A stretch of 64,000 nt of DNA from an uncultured Flavobacteriaceae bacterium (GCA_947501845.1 CANMXP010000011.1:1-64000); one strand, 5' to 3'. Shown: positions 26,040-35,300, counted from the first letter of the stretch. Notes: generated by a model not told the origin, from the sequence alone. Translations and numbers: made by a program.

Positions 26040-26080
26040 TTAAACATTCAATTTTACTTCGACTGCGCTCAGCAACCTTA

Positions 26081-27166
26081 TTAATGATGATCGTGCTCTT
26101 CAACTGCTGCTCCAAAATACAATGCAGACAACATAGTGAAGATATAAGCTTGAAGTGCTGCTACTAGCAACTCTAATATCCCTAACACAAACGCTAACAA
26201 AAATGATAACGGACTACCTATCCAGTTTTGGAAGGTAAACATCATAGCTATTAAACTCATTAATACAATATGTCCTGCAGTAATATTTGCATACAAACGA
26301 ATCATTAATGAGAATGGTTTTATAATAGTACCTAATAATTCAATTGGTGCTAATATAATTTTCATTGGAACTGGTACACCAGGCATCCAAAAAATATGTT
26401 TCCAATAATCTTTTTTTCCTGAAAATGTCGTGATTAAATACGTAATGATTGCTAAACAAAAAGTTACAGCAATATTATTTGTTACATTAACACCTAATGG
26501 CGTCAACCCAAACAAATTGATAATCCATATAAAGAAAAATACGGTAAGCAAATAACTCATGTATTTCTTATAATGTTTTTCACCAATGTTAGGACGCGCT
26601 ATATCATCGCGAATATAAAGTACGATTGGTTCTAATAAACGCCCCATGCCCTTTGGCATACCGTTGTTCTTTTTATAGGCTTTTGCCATTCTACTAAACA
26701 TGAAAAACATAATTAAAAACACTACAATAATCATTGTAACATTTTTAGTTATTGAGAAATCCAATGGTTTTTCGTTAGTAGCGTGATGGTGATCATCTAA
26801 AACAATCTCACCGTCTAAGCCATCTACCTTATATATTTTTCCGTGATATTGCTTATAAAAATCCCCACCAACCTCAGCAACTGTATCTCCATGATGGAAT
26901 TTCGAAGAGGAAAATACTTTTAATCCGTTATCCCAAAGAATAACTGGCAACGGAAATCCTACATGTTTATGCACACCTTCTTCTGTTGTATAAGAAAACA
27001 AACCAAAGTCGTATGTATCTTTTAAATGGTGTTGAATATATGCCTTTCTTTCTGCTTCCTTGTCAACTTTTTGTTCACCGTGAGCTTCTTGTTCTTTCCC
27101 AAAAGAAACAAAGGTTACTAAAAGCAGTAATAATGTAATCGGTTTTAAAGATATTTTTCTTCGCAT
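26081..27166 (-). CDS. atpB: F1F0-ATP synthase a subunit, with N-terminal extension
   Basis: 361 residues. After a cleavable-looking start (ITLLLLLVTFVSFGKEQE) comes a roughly 100-residue extracytoplasmic part (AYIQHHLKDTYDFGLFSY to YHGKIYKVDG) typical of Bacteroidetes a subunits, then the membrane domain. The essential arginine is in KPFSLMIRLYANITAGH, and the last helices carry ELLVAALQAYIFTMLSALY. The C-terminal EEHDHH is histidine-rich. The gene has a well-formed promoter upstream at 27201-27229. Confidence 0.96.
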   Translation of the reverse strand: MRRKISLKPITLLLLLVTFVSFGKEQEAHGEQKVDKEAERKAYIQHHLKDTYDFGLFSYTTEEGVHKHVGFPLPVILWDNGLKVFSSSKFHHGDTVAEVGGDFYKQYHGKIYKVDGLDGEIVLDDHHHATNEKPLDFSITKNVTMIIVVFLIMFFMFSRMAKAYKKNNGMPKGMGRLLEPIVLYIRDDIARPNIGEKHYKKYMSYLLTVFFFIWIINLFGLTPLGVNVTNNIAVTFCLAIITYLITTFSGKKDYWKHIFWMPGVPVPMKIILAPIELLGTIIKPFSLMIRLYANITAGHIVLMSLIAMMFTFQNWIGSPLSFLLAFVLGILELLVAALQAYIFTMLSALYFGAAVEEHDHH

Positions 27167-27200
27167 ATCACTCTAAATAATAGTGGCTTAAAAATCGCTG

Positions 27201-27229
27201 CAAAGGTATGTTTTTATATCAAAAACAAA
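27201..27229 (-). promoter_or_regulatory. Promoter of atpB and the structural atp genes
   Basis: On the - strand, TTTG (27229-27226), a 17-nt spacer and TACCTTTG (27208-27201) fit the Bacteroidetes housekeeping consensus closely. Transcription would start near 27195, about 30 bases before the atpB ATG. atpB can therefore be expressed apart from the atpZ/bactofilin genes upstream. Confidence 0.65.
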
Positions 27230-27282
27230 AACAATTTCGCTTTTTATTTTAAAGGATTGCTTTAATGAAAAAATTACAATAC

Positions 27283-27669
27283 TTATTCTAGTTTATTTAA
27301 CCATTTGCTCAAACTAACAGATTCTAAAATTAAACCAAAAACATAAGGCGTAAAAAAAGCAGCAAACTCTAGTTTGGTAATGATATCATCCTGTTTATAA
27401 AAAGGGTAGAATACCATAAAGAAGATCGCAAATTTTAAGAAACTACCTATTAAGAATAAAAAACCTAGCTGACTTTTATATTTTCTTCTAAGTAGATAGA
27501 GCACTCCAAAAATAACAACAACCAAAATAAAATTTATGACATACGATAGGATGATTCTATTTTCGAAAAGCGGAAAATCAAAAATATCCAATATACTTAT
27601 ATGGGCACAAAAAACTACAGCTAAAACAATAAATGCTTTTACTGTAAAATTAAAAAAAGGATTATCCAT
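27283..27669 (-). CDS. DUF6168-like membrane protein next to the atp operon
   Basis: 128 residues with four membrane helices (KAFIVLAVVFCAHISIL, IILSYVINFILVVVIFGVLYLL, FLFLIGSFLKFAIFFMVFY, FAAFFTPYVFGLILESVSL). It sits between atpZ and atpB with a one-base contact to atpZ, a constant position in Flavobacteriia. By position and topology it may be an AtpI-like assembly helper for the c-ring, but sequence alone does not show that. Confidence 0.75.
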   Translation of the reverse strand: MDNPFFNFTVKAFIVLAVVFCAHISILDIFDFPLFENRIILSYVINFILVVVIFGVLYLLRRKYKSQLGFLFLIGSFLKFAIFFMVFYPFYKQDDIITKLEFAAFFTPYVFGLILESVSLSKWLNKLE

Positions 27670-27902
27670 CAGTATTTAATTCGGTTGACTTGTTTAAGAA
27701 CTGCATATAATGAAATAGCAACCCCTAAAAGTGTCATAATTATAATGTATAGTTTTTCACCATCATTATAATTAGCGTCAAGCCACTTACCTAAAAGCAC
27801 AAACAGGTAAATAGTAACTCCCATTTGGAGTCCTATTCCTGTAAGGATAGCAGCATTTTTAAGCTGTTTTTTCGGTTTGTGGTTTTTGTTGTTGCTGTCC
27901 AC
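27669..27902 (-). CDS. atpZ: AtpZ/AtpI-like protein
   Basis: 77 residues, with a basic cytosolic start (NHKPKKQLKNAAILTGIGLQMG) and two membrane helices. GLQMGVTIYLFVLLGKWLD is the AtpZ signature. AtpZ/AtpI proteins help assemble the c-ring or bring Mg2+ or Ca2+ to it. The first 44 bases overlap the 3' end of the bactofilin gene in another frame, so translation of the two is likely coupled. Confidence 0.85.
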   Translation of the reverse strand: MDSNNKNHKPKKQLKNAAILTGIGLQMGVTIYLFVLLGKWLDANYNDGEKLYIIIMTLLGVAISLYAVLKQVNRIKY

Positions 27903-28281
27903 CTTTATTCATTTCTTTTACGGTGCCTTTCATAATGCAGGTTACATTAAAAGTAGCTCCAGGCTCAACAGCTAATTTGCCAACAACAACTTCGCCTTCA
28001 ATAAACGCAGATGCCTTTAATGTCAATGTGCCTGAAAGCGCTAGTTTTCCAGAAAATTTCCCTTCAAAATAGGCATCTGTACCATGTAAGGTTCCTTTAA
28101 TAAACCCTGTTTTGCCTACAACTACTTTTCCTGAAGTTTTAATATTTCCTTCTATAATGCCATCAATTCTAAAATCACCTTCGCTACTAAAGTCACCAAC
28201 AATTTTGGTGCCTTGTGATACAATGTTTTGACTTGGTTTTCCCTCTACCATTTGTTTTTCTTTTTTATTATCGGAGAACAT
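27859..28281 (-). CDS. Bactofilin (polymer-forming cytoskeletal protein)
   Basis: 140 residues. Core repeats IVGDFSSEGDFRIDGIIEGNIKTSGKVVVGKTGFIKG are the right-handed beta-helix of bactofilins, with short unstructured ends (VEGKPSQN, and a Q/K-rich tail QQQQKPQTEK). Bactofilins polymerise without nucleotides and act in cell shape or in localising envelope enzymes. It lies 12 bp after sprE and overlaps atpZ. Confidence 0.9.
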   Translation of the reverse strand: MFSDNKKEKQMVEGKPSQNIVSQGTKIVGDFSSEGDFRIDGIIEGNIKTSGKVVVGKTGFIKGTLHGTDAYFEGKFSGKLALSGTLTLKASAFIEGEVVVGKLAVEPGATFNVTCIMKGTVKEMNKGGQQQQKPQTEKTA

Positions 28282-28293
28282 AATGCTATTAAT

Positions 28294-30864
28294 TTATTCG
28301 TTATCTATATTCAAATAAGCATCTAAGTTTTTATGAACTTGTACTATTTGATAATTTGCCGATGCTATTGCAAAGTACGGTTCTTTTATTTTATTCTTAT
28401 CTTCTTCAATTATTATTTGATCAAATGCCTTTGCCACCTGTGCATTTTTCAATCCATGAACAATTACAAAAACTGTATTAGGATTATACACATCGACAGA
28501 AGATTTTAAATCATAATATCTTATATTTTCCAAAACCTCATCTAAGGTTTCTTGAAAGCTAGAAACTTGTTCCGTTTCTGGGTTTTCAAACTTAAATATA
28601 ATTTTATAATTATTCGTTATACTATCGTTATCTTCAACAAAATCTTTATTGATTAGTTTGGGTAAAATATTAGCTTCAATATTTTGGGCTTGTATGCCTT
28701 CTTGCGTGTTAGCATAAGTAATGGCCACATAATTGATTGCTTTTTTATAAGCATCATACCCGTATAATCGCCCCATAGCAGTCGCTTTAAGCAGTTCGAA
28801 TTTTGGCACAATAGCCTCACCATCAAATACATTTATATAATTTTCACTTTTAGAAATCACATTGGTGTATTCTTGATTTTTATGCTGTTCGTAAAGGTCT
28901 TCATATATACTTTCTGGGCTATTTTCATCCCGCTCTGAAGCTAGTTCTGGACTGCTTAAAATAGTAGCATACCTAGAATCTGGATAGTTTTTAATTATCT
29001 CATCCTTAGCAATAGTTGCTTCGGCATTTTCACCTAAAATCTCATAGATTTTATACAGATTGTATTTGGATGGTAATATTAACCGTTCCTCTGGATTACT
29101 TTTTAGTAAATTTTGAAATTTGCTTCTCGCTAATTCGTATTCCTTAAACTTTTCTTTATAAATTAATCCTAACTGGTAATAAGCGTAATTACGTTCTTTA
29201 GAAATACTATCAATTTCTTTTTTCTCGGAAGGAATTTTAGAGATGTAAAATTGAGGATCGAATAGCTCTTCTTTTGTTGCCGAAGCTAAAATGTCATTGT
29301 TATTTATATCACCACCAATATTCCCTGATTTTAATTTACTGGACCACCTCCAGTCGTCTTCTAAGCTTCTATCTCCCCAAATTTTTATAAACTCATTCTT
29401 TCCGTATGCTACTGTTGTTGGGTTATAAAAATAAAATACTGTTGCCTGATTAGGAATCCCTCCTTGAGAGATTCTACCTCCAATAGCATTATTAACAGTT
29501 ACCAAACCTGTATTACGTTGCGCGGCTTCTTCTCTTTTCTTTTTCTCTTCTTCTTCTTTCGCTTTAATTTTTAATTCCTCAACTAACGATTTAAAATAAG
29601 CTAGTCTATCTGCATCAGATAAATTTACAAGTCTTAAAACACTATCATTAACTTGAGCAATAGCTTCATAATAAATGACATCTTCCAGATTATCTCGCTT
29701 GCGTTTAATAACACGATAAGGCTTAGAATTTAAAACCAAATTCCCTAAAGTACTATCATAATATTCGCCAGCATCCTTATATATTGACTTATCAAAATTC
29801 ATATCACCAAGAATTTCATAATTCCTGGCTTTTAATAATTTGTCGTTAGAATTAGTACGCAGCGATTTGTTATAATAAGCTGTGGCTAAACTATCTGATT
29901 GATTATTTAAATGATACTCTCCTATTTGATGATAAATTTTATCTAAAAAGGGTCTGTTTTCTCTATTTTCCTGAAGTTCTGTTAGTAATTCTGTTAACTC
30001 TAATTTATTACCATTCTCATAATCAAAGTTTTTAACTTTTTCAATATGAGCACTTATCATATAAATTCTGGGTGTTTTACGGTTAAGTTCAATCACCTTA
30101 TCGAATGCCAAATTAGCACTGTCTTTCTTTCCTAGTTTATTATATAATTGTCCTTGTATAAAACGATAACGTCCACGCTCATCATGACTCTTAGTTGCAT
30201 TGGATGCTATTTCTAATTGCGTAATAGCACTATCAACAGATTTTGTATTTAGATAAGCCTGTGCCAACATAGATGTAGCATCTGCCAAATCCTGCCCCTC
30301 TAAGTCTTCTTGATATAAAAGGCGCTTTAAATTCTTAATAGCTAAATCGTCGTTGTTTAAACGAATATTTGTTTTTTCACGCCAAACCTTAGCTTGGTTT
30401 ATCTTATCACTTGCTGGATATTTGTAGAGTATATAATTAAACGCTTCTAGGGCTGGTATAAAACGTTGGTCAAAATACCTGGATTTACCCAATAGCAAAT
30501 AAGCTTCATCCATTTGTGGGTTTTTCTCCTTCCCATCAATATTCATACTATGTTTCTGAATTGCCTTAACAGCCTTTTCTTCTGCTCTGGTAAAATCTTC
30601 GTTTTTAGACTGCCCAGGAAGGACAACCTCATCGAATATTTGCATGCGTTCTATGGGAAGGACATCCCAATAATTATCTGTATAACTCTTATTAAGATTT
30701 TCCCTTCCTTGCTCTAAGGCATTATAACCGTTAAAGAGGGTGTTAAATTCTGCCGTAACCGCATGGAAGTTTCTGGTAATAAATTTATCCTTTTTCCTGG
30801 AACAACTTACAACCAATAAAGTCGCACATAGAATAATCAATATCGCTTTAGCAGGTCTTTTCAA
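28294..30864 (-). CDS. sprE: SprE/PorW-like gliding motility and type IX secretion lipoprotein
   Basis: 856 residues with lipobox VVSC (Cys21). RNFHAVTAEFNTLFNGYNALEQGREN is the characteristic start of SprE/PorW proteins, followed by many TPR units (DEAYLLLGKSRYFDQRFIPALEAF, YRFIQGQLYNKLGKKDSANLAFDK), a low-complexity KAKEEEEKKKREEAAQ stretch near 440, and a C-terminal ferredoxin-like segment (YFAIASANYQIVQVHKNLDAYL). It links the type IX secretion rings to the gliding machinery. It precedes bactofilin and the atp genes in one run. Confidence 0.82.
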   Translation of the reverse strand: MKRPAKAILIILCATLLVVSCSRKKDKFITRNFHAVTAEFNTLFNGYNALEQGRENLNKSYTDNYWDVLPIERMQIFDEVVLPGQSKNEDFTRAEEKAVKAIQKHSMNIDGKEKNPQMDEAYLLLGKSRYFDQRFIPALEAFNYILYKYPASDKINQAKVWREKTNIRLNNDDLAIKNLKRLLYQEDLEGQDLADATSMLAQAYLNTKSVDSAITQLEIASNATKSHDERGRYRFIQGQLYNKLGKKDSANLAFDKVIELNRKTPRIYMISAHIEKVKNFDYENGNKLELTELLTELQENRENRPFLDKIYHQIGEYHLNNQSDSLATAYYNKSLRTNSNDKLLKARNYEILGDMNFDKSIYKDAGEYYDSTLGNLVLNSKPYRVIKRKRDNLEDVIYYEAIAQVNDSVLRLVNLSDADRLAYFKSLVEELKIKAKEEEEKKKREEAAQRNTGLVTVNNAIGGRISQGGIPNQATVFYFYNPTTVAYGKNEFIKIWGDRSLEDDWRWSSKLKSGNIGGDINNNDILASATKEELFDPQFYISKIPSEKKEIDSISKERNYAYYQLGLIYKEKFKEYELARSKFQNLLKSNPEERLILPSKYNLYKIYEILGENAEATIAKDEIIKNYPDSRYATILSSPELASERDENSPESIYEDLYEQHKNQEYTNVISKSENYINVFDGEAIVPKFELLKATAMGRLYGYDAYKKAINYVAITYANTQEGIQAQNIEANILPKLINKDFVEDNDSITNNYKIIFKFENPETEQVSSFQETLDEVLENIRYYDLKSSVDVYNPNTVFVIVHGLKNAQVAKAFDQIIIEEDKNKIKEPYFAIASANYQIVQVHKNLDAYLNIDNE

Positions 30865-30898
30865 TGCTGGTATTTTTCTAAATAAATAACTACAAACT

Positions 30899-30917
30899 CT
30901 TACATATATTATGTAAG
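30899..30917. promoter_or_regulatory. 19-bp perfect palindrome upstream of sprE
   Basis: CTTACATA-TAT-TATGTAAG has 8-bp perfect arms and lies 35 bp upstream of the sprE start codon, where a regulator would contact the promoter. A related half site, TTACATATAAC, occurs in a palindrome at 55242. No regulator can be named. Confidence 0.4.
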
Positions 30918-31109
30918 CAGGTAAAAATAAGCATCTTTTTTGATTAACCTAAAAAATCAAACGACTTTTGAGCTATAAAAACACATCATTAAGCTGTGTC
31001 ATTTGGAATTGTCACAAATTCACTAATATTCTTTGCTATAGGTAACCTCTCGCTAAGGTGCCAAGACTCAAAAGCCTCTAAATAATTGAAGGGGTTGGAT
31101 ACAGCCAAC

Positions 31110-31504
31110 CAGCATACTGATTACAGGAAAACACCTCGCGTAAAAAGACAAAAGCGCTAAGTAAAACTAAAAAGTTTCAAAAACACATCTAAACGCTGGA
31201 AACAGAGACCTAACACTGCTCACTGGAAATATTTCTCGCAAAGACTCGAAAACGCCAAGAAAAACTCCAAAAGTATCTTAACGCTGAAAACTGAGACTGA
31301 ATACCGAACACTGATTACTGGAAATACCCCTCGTAAAGACACAAAAACGCCAAGAAAAACTCCAAAAGTATCTTAACACTGAAAACTGAGACTGAATACC
31401 GAACACTGATTACTGGAAATACCCCTCACAAAAACGCGAAAACGCCAAGAAAAACTCCAAAACATCTTAACACTGAAAACTGAGACCGAACACTGCCCAC
31501 TGAA
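31110..31504. repeat. Tandem repeat of about 95 bp, four copies, the last incomplete
   Basis: CTGGAAATA begins at 31223, 31318 and 31413, a period of exactly 95 bp; an older, more diverged copy begins near 31124 (99 bp earlier) and a partial one ends at 31504. The unit includes CAAGAAAAACTCCAAAAGTA and GAAAACTGAGACTGAATACC. Read on the other strand it is made of CAGTnTTCAGT-like words and CTTGGCGTTTTTG. It has no ORF. The 30918-31110 stretch before it shows nothing recognisable. Confidence 0.85.
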
Positions 31505-32209
31505 CTAAACACCCGTTCCTGCAAAATGCATTTCAAGCTCTTTTAATGTAGCATCACTGGTTTTTAAGTCTTTAACTACTTCACCTTTTTCAAGAACAAC
31601 AATACGCTCGCAAACATCGGTAACGTGCATTAAATCATGGCTAGAAATTAAAACGGTAGTCCCTTGTTTTTCTGCTAAATCTTTAACAATTCCTTTAAGA
31701 CGAATTTGGGTTGTTGGATCTAAGTTCGCAAAAGGCTCGTCCAAAATAATAACTTCTGGATTCCCTATTAAAGCAGCTACAATACCTGCTTTTTTCTGAT
31801 TCCCTTTACTCAAATCTCGCAGATATTTTTTTTGCCCTAATATTTCACCATGAAAAAAGTCTTCAAACTGTCCAACTAATTTATCAACATCAGCTTTATT
31901 TTGACCTCGCAATTCCCCAATAAAATAAAAGTACTCTTCGGCAGTCAAATAGCCTATCAAAAAACTTTCATCAATAAACGCAGACGTAAATGGTTTCCAG
32001 TCTTCACTTTTATTAACCTGAACTTCATTGTTTATTATATGACCTGTTGTAGGTTTTATTAAATCTAATAACAAACTAAAATAAGTGGTTTTACCTGCAC
32101 CATTATTTCCTACTAAGCCAAAACTTTGGCCTTTAGGAATTTCTAAAGCATCTATTTGTAAAACTTGGTTGTCTTTATATTTTTTTGAAAGGTTTGATGT
32201 TGTTATCAT
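31505..32209 (-). CDS. ABC transporter ATP-binding protein
   Basis: 234 residues with all motifs: Walker A GLVGNNGAGKTTYF, signature LSKGNQKKAGI (a variant of LSGGQ), Walker B EVIILDEPFANLD, and the switch histidine in ISSHDLMHV. It belongs to the group that powers DUF5687-type permeases. The permease gene ends 11 bp upstream, so the pair is one operon. The substrate is unknown. Confidence 0.93.
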   Translation of the reverse strand: MITTSNLSKKYKDNQVLQIDALEIPKGQSFGLVGNNGAGKTTYFSLLLDLIKPTTGHIINNEVQVNKSEDWKPFTSAFIDESFLIGYLTAEEYFYFIGELRGQNKADVDKLVGQFEDFFHGEILGQKKYLRDLSKGNQKKAGIVAALIGNPEVIILDEPFANLDPTTQIRLKGIVKDLAEKQGTTVLISSHDLMHVTDVCERIVVLEKGEVVKDLKTSDATLKELEMHFAGTGV

Positions 32210-32220
32210 GTTTCTTTTTA

Positions 32221-33699
32221 TTAATTGTCTTGATTAAATGCATCAATCATTTTATATTTTGATTCTAAGTATTTTTTGGTAATAAAGCGCATTAGTTTTT
32301 GGTGAAAAATGATGCCAATAACACCTAAAAGCCCCATGACCAAACAGCCTATTTCGAAATTAAAAATAGCGTAAAAGACACCAAAAATTGCAGCTGGAAT
32401 TATCATCAATGGAATCCCGATAAGCCATTGCACGGCACCTGTTCCTTGATAATTAAATGCCGCTTTTTGATCTAAATTAATTCTTTTTCGGTTAAACGAA
32501 CCCCCATACATAATCACATGGGTATTAACACCAATATTATAAATAGCTGCTGCAAAATGGGCAAGTAAAATTTTCCATCCAAAATAAACATATGGAATCC
32601 CCAACAAGAACATAATAACAACACTCATAGCCATAAGCATAAATTTAGACTGTAAATATCTTTCATACTTTATATTCTGACTCATGAGCATCTTATAGTA
32701 ACTACTGTCCCAGGCAGGTATAAACTGCCCAAAATTCATTAAAAAGATACCAGTACTAAAAATACCTATAAAAATAAAGAACCAGGGCATGTCAACATAA
32801 GTTGGTTGCGGATAAAAGAACAAACCGTAACATAGGCCTAATAATAACATCCAAACAGTAGATTTTGAACGCTTATTACGCCAAATAAGTTTTAAATCCA
32901 GCTGCATGAATGGAGCGATATCGCCAAAATTCTTAGTCCATTCCAGATTAGAAGTACTAACCTCAGCCACTTTATTCTTAAGTGAGGCATCGAGGAATAG
33001 TTTTTTTCTAAGTATTTTAAAGTTTATAAAGTACAATCCTATCAAGACCACTACTAAAACACTTATTAAGACAGGATTGTTATAAATAGCATTGAAAACA
33101 TTTGATAAAATATGACCAAACGAAATAATACCAAAATAGTCTAAGGCATATAAAACTCCAGACGAAACAACTAGAGGCAAAAATGCCAAATCTGTTTTTG
33201 ACGAAAAGCTTTCTATAATAAAATTTAAAAAATTATTTATCAGTGTCCAAACGATTAGTGCTAGCATCCATGCCAAAACAGAACCGACAGGATAGTCTTT
33301 ATAGATAAGTATGATTCCAAATGGAACAATAAGAAAAAGTGGTAAAAAATTAAAGAATGATATAGCTGATTTTCCTAAGACATAATTAACAATTTTACGA
33401 CGCTTAATCGGTAAGGTTAATAGTGGTTTCACACTCATTACTGGTAGTTTCTGAAAGAAAAAACGAAACATTAAATCGCCTAAAATCCAATAGAAAATAA
33501 AACTATTTACTAACAGTAACGGATCTTTATCTGGGAAAAACTTTTTTAAGGCAGGATACAAAATTATTCCAGCTCCTGTAAATGTTAAAAGCAACCATAA
33601 GCCAAGAAAACCCATAAGTATTTTGGCGCCAATGCTTTTTCCAAAATTGGAATCTCTAAAAACCGATTTCCACTCTAGATTTATAAAATGCTTGATCAT
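32221..33699 (-). CDS. DUF5687 family ABC permease
   Basis: 492 residues with about 12 membrane helices. It starts MIKHFINLEWKSVFRDSNFGKS, the usual DUF5687 opening, and has a large central cytosolic segment (VAEVSTSNLEWTKNFGDIAPFMQLDLKLIWRNKRSK) that separates two six-helix halves. With the adjacent ATPase it forms an ABC-2-like exporter of unknown cargo. Confidence 0.85.
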   Translation of the reverse strand: MIKHFINLEWKSVFRDSNFGKSIGAKILMGFLGLWLLLTFTGAGIILYPALKKFFPDKDPLLLVNSFIFYWILGDLMFRFFFQKLPVMSVKPLLTLPIKRRKIVNYVLGKSAISFFNFLPLFLIVPFGIILIYKDYPVGSVLAWMLALIVWTLINNFLNFIIESFSSKTDLAFLPLVVSSGVLYALDYFGIISFGHILSNVFNAIYNNPVLISVLVVVLIGLYFINFKILRKKLFLDASLKNKVAEVSTSNLEWTKNFGDIAPFMQLDLKLIWRNKRSKSTVWMLLLGLCYGLFFYPQPTYVDMPWFFIFIGIFSTGIFLMNFGQFIPAWDSSYYKMLMSQNIKYERYLQSKFMLMAMSVVIMFLLGIPYVYFGWKILLAHFAAAIYNIGVNTHVIMYGGSFNRKRINLDQKAAFNYQGTGAVQWLIGIPLMIIPAAIFGVFYAIFNFEIGCLVMGLLGVIGIIFHQKLMRFITKKYLESKYKMIDAFNQDN

Positions 33700-33705
33700 A
33701 TAGGG

Positions 33706-34107
33706 TTAGTTATATTTCTGAGCAATACCTTGTACTTCCATGCCCCAAGACTGCCCGAACATCATTGCTTTTTGTGTTAAATCCAATTGTTTTTCTGCTA
33801 ATTTTTTGCCTAAAGCTGTATTATAAAAAGCAACCAATTCTTTAATTTCGTCTTGGGTAAATTCAGCCATATAAAGATTAGCTATTTTGGTATATAGCCC
33901 GTCTAAAGTTCCATTCGCTTCTTTAGTATATGCTTCTTTATTAGCTTCGGAAACCCCTGCCCCAATCTGCGCAATGGCACTTTCAAACGCTGCCCCTGCA
34001 CCTGTAAGTTTTATAAATTCAACCGTTACATTTTTAAATTCGGTATTGTCTTGAGCTTTAACAGTGATTGTTAGCATAAACAAACATACTAATAGAATTT
34101 TTTTCAT
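33706..34107 (-). CDS. DUF2059 periplasmic protein
   Basis: 133 residues with a signal peptide (LLVCLFMLTITVKAQ). The domain is a helical bundle with LYMAEFTQDEIKELVAFYNTALGKKLAEKQ, the diagnostic FT.eEi.el..FY.spvGkk pattern of DUF2059. The function of the family is unknown. It lies 6 bp upstream of the permease gene, in the same direction, and probably heads that operon. Confidence 0.88.
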   Translation of the reverse strand: MKKILLVCLFMLTITVKAQDNTEFKNVTVEFIKLTGAGAAFESAIAQIGAGVSEANKEAYTKEANGTLDGLYTKIANLYMAEFTQDEIKELVAFYNTALGKKLAEKQLDLTQKAMMFGQSWGMEVQGIAQKYN

Positions 34108-34222
34108 TTTAAAGGTTTTTTATTGGTTAATAGTTAAATTCAAGTTTATAGAATTCTATGTATCAGTATAAATTTTAATAGAATTGTTACAGTCAAAGTT
34201 AAAATTTGCAGATCTACTTTAC

Positions 34223-34230
34223 TATTTTTG
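34223..34230 (+). promoter_or_regulatory. -7 element of the PaaE-like gene
   Basis: TATTTTTG fits TAnnTTTG and lies 14 bp before ATG 34245. A TTTG lies 14 bp upstream, which is short for a -33 element, so only the -7 box is called. It overlaps the region a longer TTG-initiated reading frame (from 34206) would use, which favours the ATG. Confidence 0.45.
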
Positions 34231-34244
34231 TCAAAAATTTACGC

Positions 34245-35300
34245 ATGTCATCATTTCATAAACTTGTAGTTGTAGAAATACAAAGGGAAACCAACGAATC
34301 TATTAGTATAGCTTTTAATATTCCTGAAAATTTGAAAGACACATTTGTTTTCAAAGCAGGTCAATATATAACTCTAAAAACTATTATTAAAGGCAATGAA
34401 GTAAGAAGAGACTATTCGCTTTGTGTATCTCCAAAAAGTGGAGAATTAAAAGTTGCCGTTAAGGCCGTAAAAGATGGCACCTTTTCATCTTATGCCAACA
34501 ACCAATTACAAGTTGGAGATACTCTGGATGTAGCACCTCCAAAAGGACGTTTTGTTTTTGAGCCCAACGACTCTAAAACAAAAAACATTGCTGCATTTGC
34601 CGCAGGTAGTGGTATTACTCCTATTTTAAGTATTATAAAATGTGCTTTAGAAGAAGAAGTTTATAGCAAAGTTATTTTGGTTTATGGTAATAAAACGACC
34701 AAAGACACTATGTTTTTAAACGAACTTCTAGAACTTCAACATGAATATAAAGACCGTTTTTCTATACAGTTTGTATTTAGCCAACAAGAGGAAGAAGATT
34801 CTATTTTTGGCCGCATTGAAAAGAGTACGGTTAATTATGTTATGAAAAACAAGCACAAGCATGTAGACGTTGATGCTTTTTATCTTTGCGGACCAGAGGC
34901 CATGATTCATATGGTAAAAGATGTGTTAACAGAGCATGGTATTGATGAAAATCGTATCCATTTTGAGCTTTTTAAAGCTGCAAAACCTGCCGAAATAAAA
35001 GAAGAGACTGTCTCAAATGGTAAAACCAACATAACAGTTGTTGTCGATGACGAGGAATCTACATTTGAAATGTCTCAAAAGCAAACCATTCTTGAAGCTG
35101 CTTTAGATGAAGACCTTGACGCTCCCTATTCTTGTCAAGGTGGTATTTGCAGCAGTTGCCTAGCTCGAATAAAAGAAGGTGAAGCTACTATGAGACAGAA
35201 TAATATTTTAACCGAAAATGAAGTTGCCGAAGGGCTCATATTAACATGTCAAGCTCATCCTACTACACCTACCCTTTTTGTAGATTATGATGATGTTTAA
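34245..35300 (+). CDS. PaaE-like ferredoxin-NAD(P)H oxidoreductase
   Basis: 351 residues from ATG 34245. The order is an FAD-binding barrel (AGQYITLKTIIKGNEVRRDYSL, with RxYS), an NAD(P) domain (AAGSGITPILSIIK, FYLCGPEAMI) and a C-terminal plant-type 2Fe-2S domain with CQGGICSSC and a fourth cysteine in LTCQAHP. This is the layout of the reductase of phenylacetyl-CoA epoxidase and of related reductases. No paaABCD genes are beside it, so its electron acceptor is unknown; many flavobacteria keep it as a single gene. Confidence 0.9.
   Translation: MSSFHKLVVVEIQRETNESISIAFNIPENLKDTFVFKAGQYITLKTIIKGNEVRRDYSLCVSPKSGELKVAVKAVKDGTFSSYANNQLQVGDTLDVAPPKGRFVFEPNDSKTKNIAAFAAGSGITPILSIIKCALEEEVYSKVILVYGNKTTKDTMFLNELLELQHEYKDRFSIQFVFSQQEEEDSIFGRIEKSTVNYVMKNKHKHVDVDAFYLCGPEAMIHMVKDVLTEHGIDENRIHFELFKAAKPAEIKEETVSNGKTNITVVVDDEESTFEMSQKQTILEAALDEDLDAPYSCQGGICSSCLARIKEGEATMRQNNILTENEVAEGLILTCQAHPTTPTLFVDYDDV

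Noticed and set aside
31110-31504. The 95-bp tandem array as a CRISPR array
   Set aside because: The whole unit repeats, with no unique spacers, and no cas genes are near.
34206-34244. A 13-residue N-terminal extension of the PaaE-like protein from a TTG
   Set aside because: The extension overlaps a -7 promoter element, and the family begins at the ATG.
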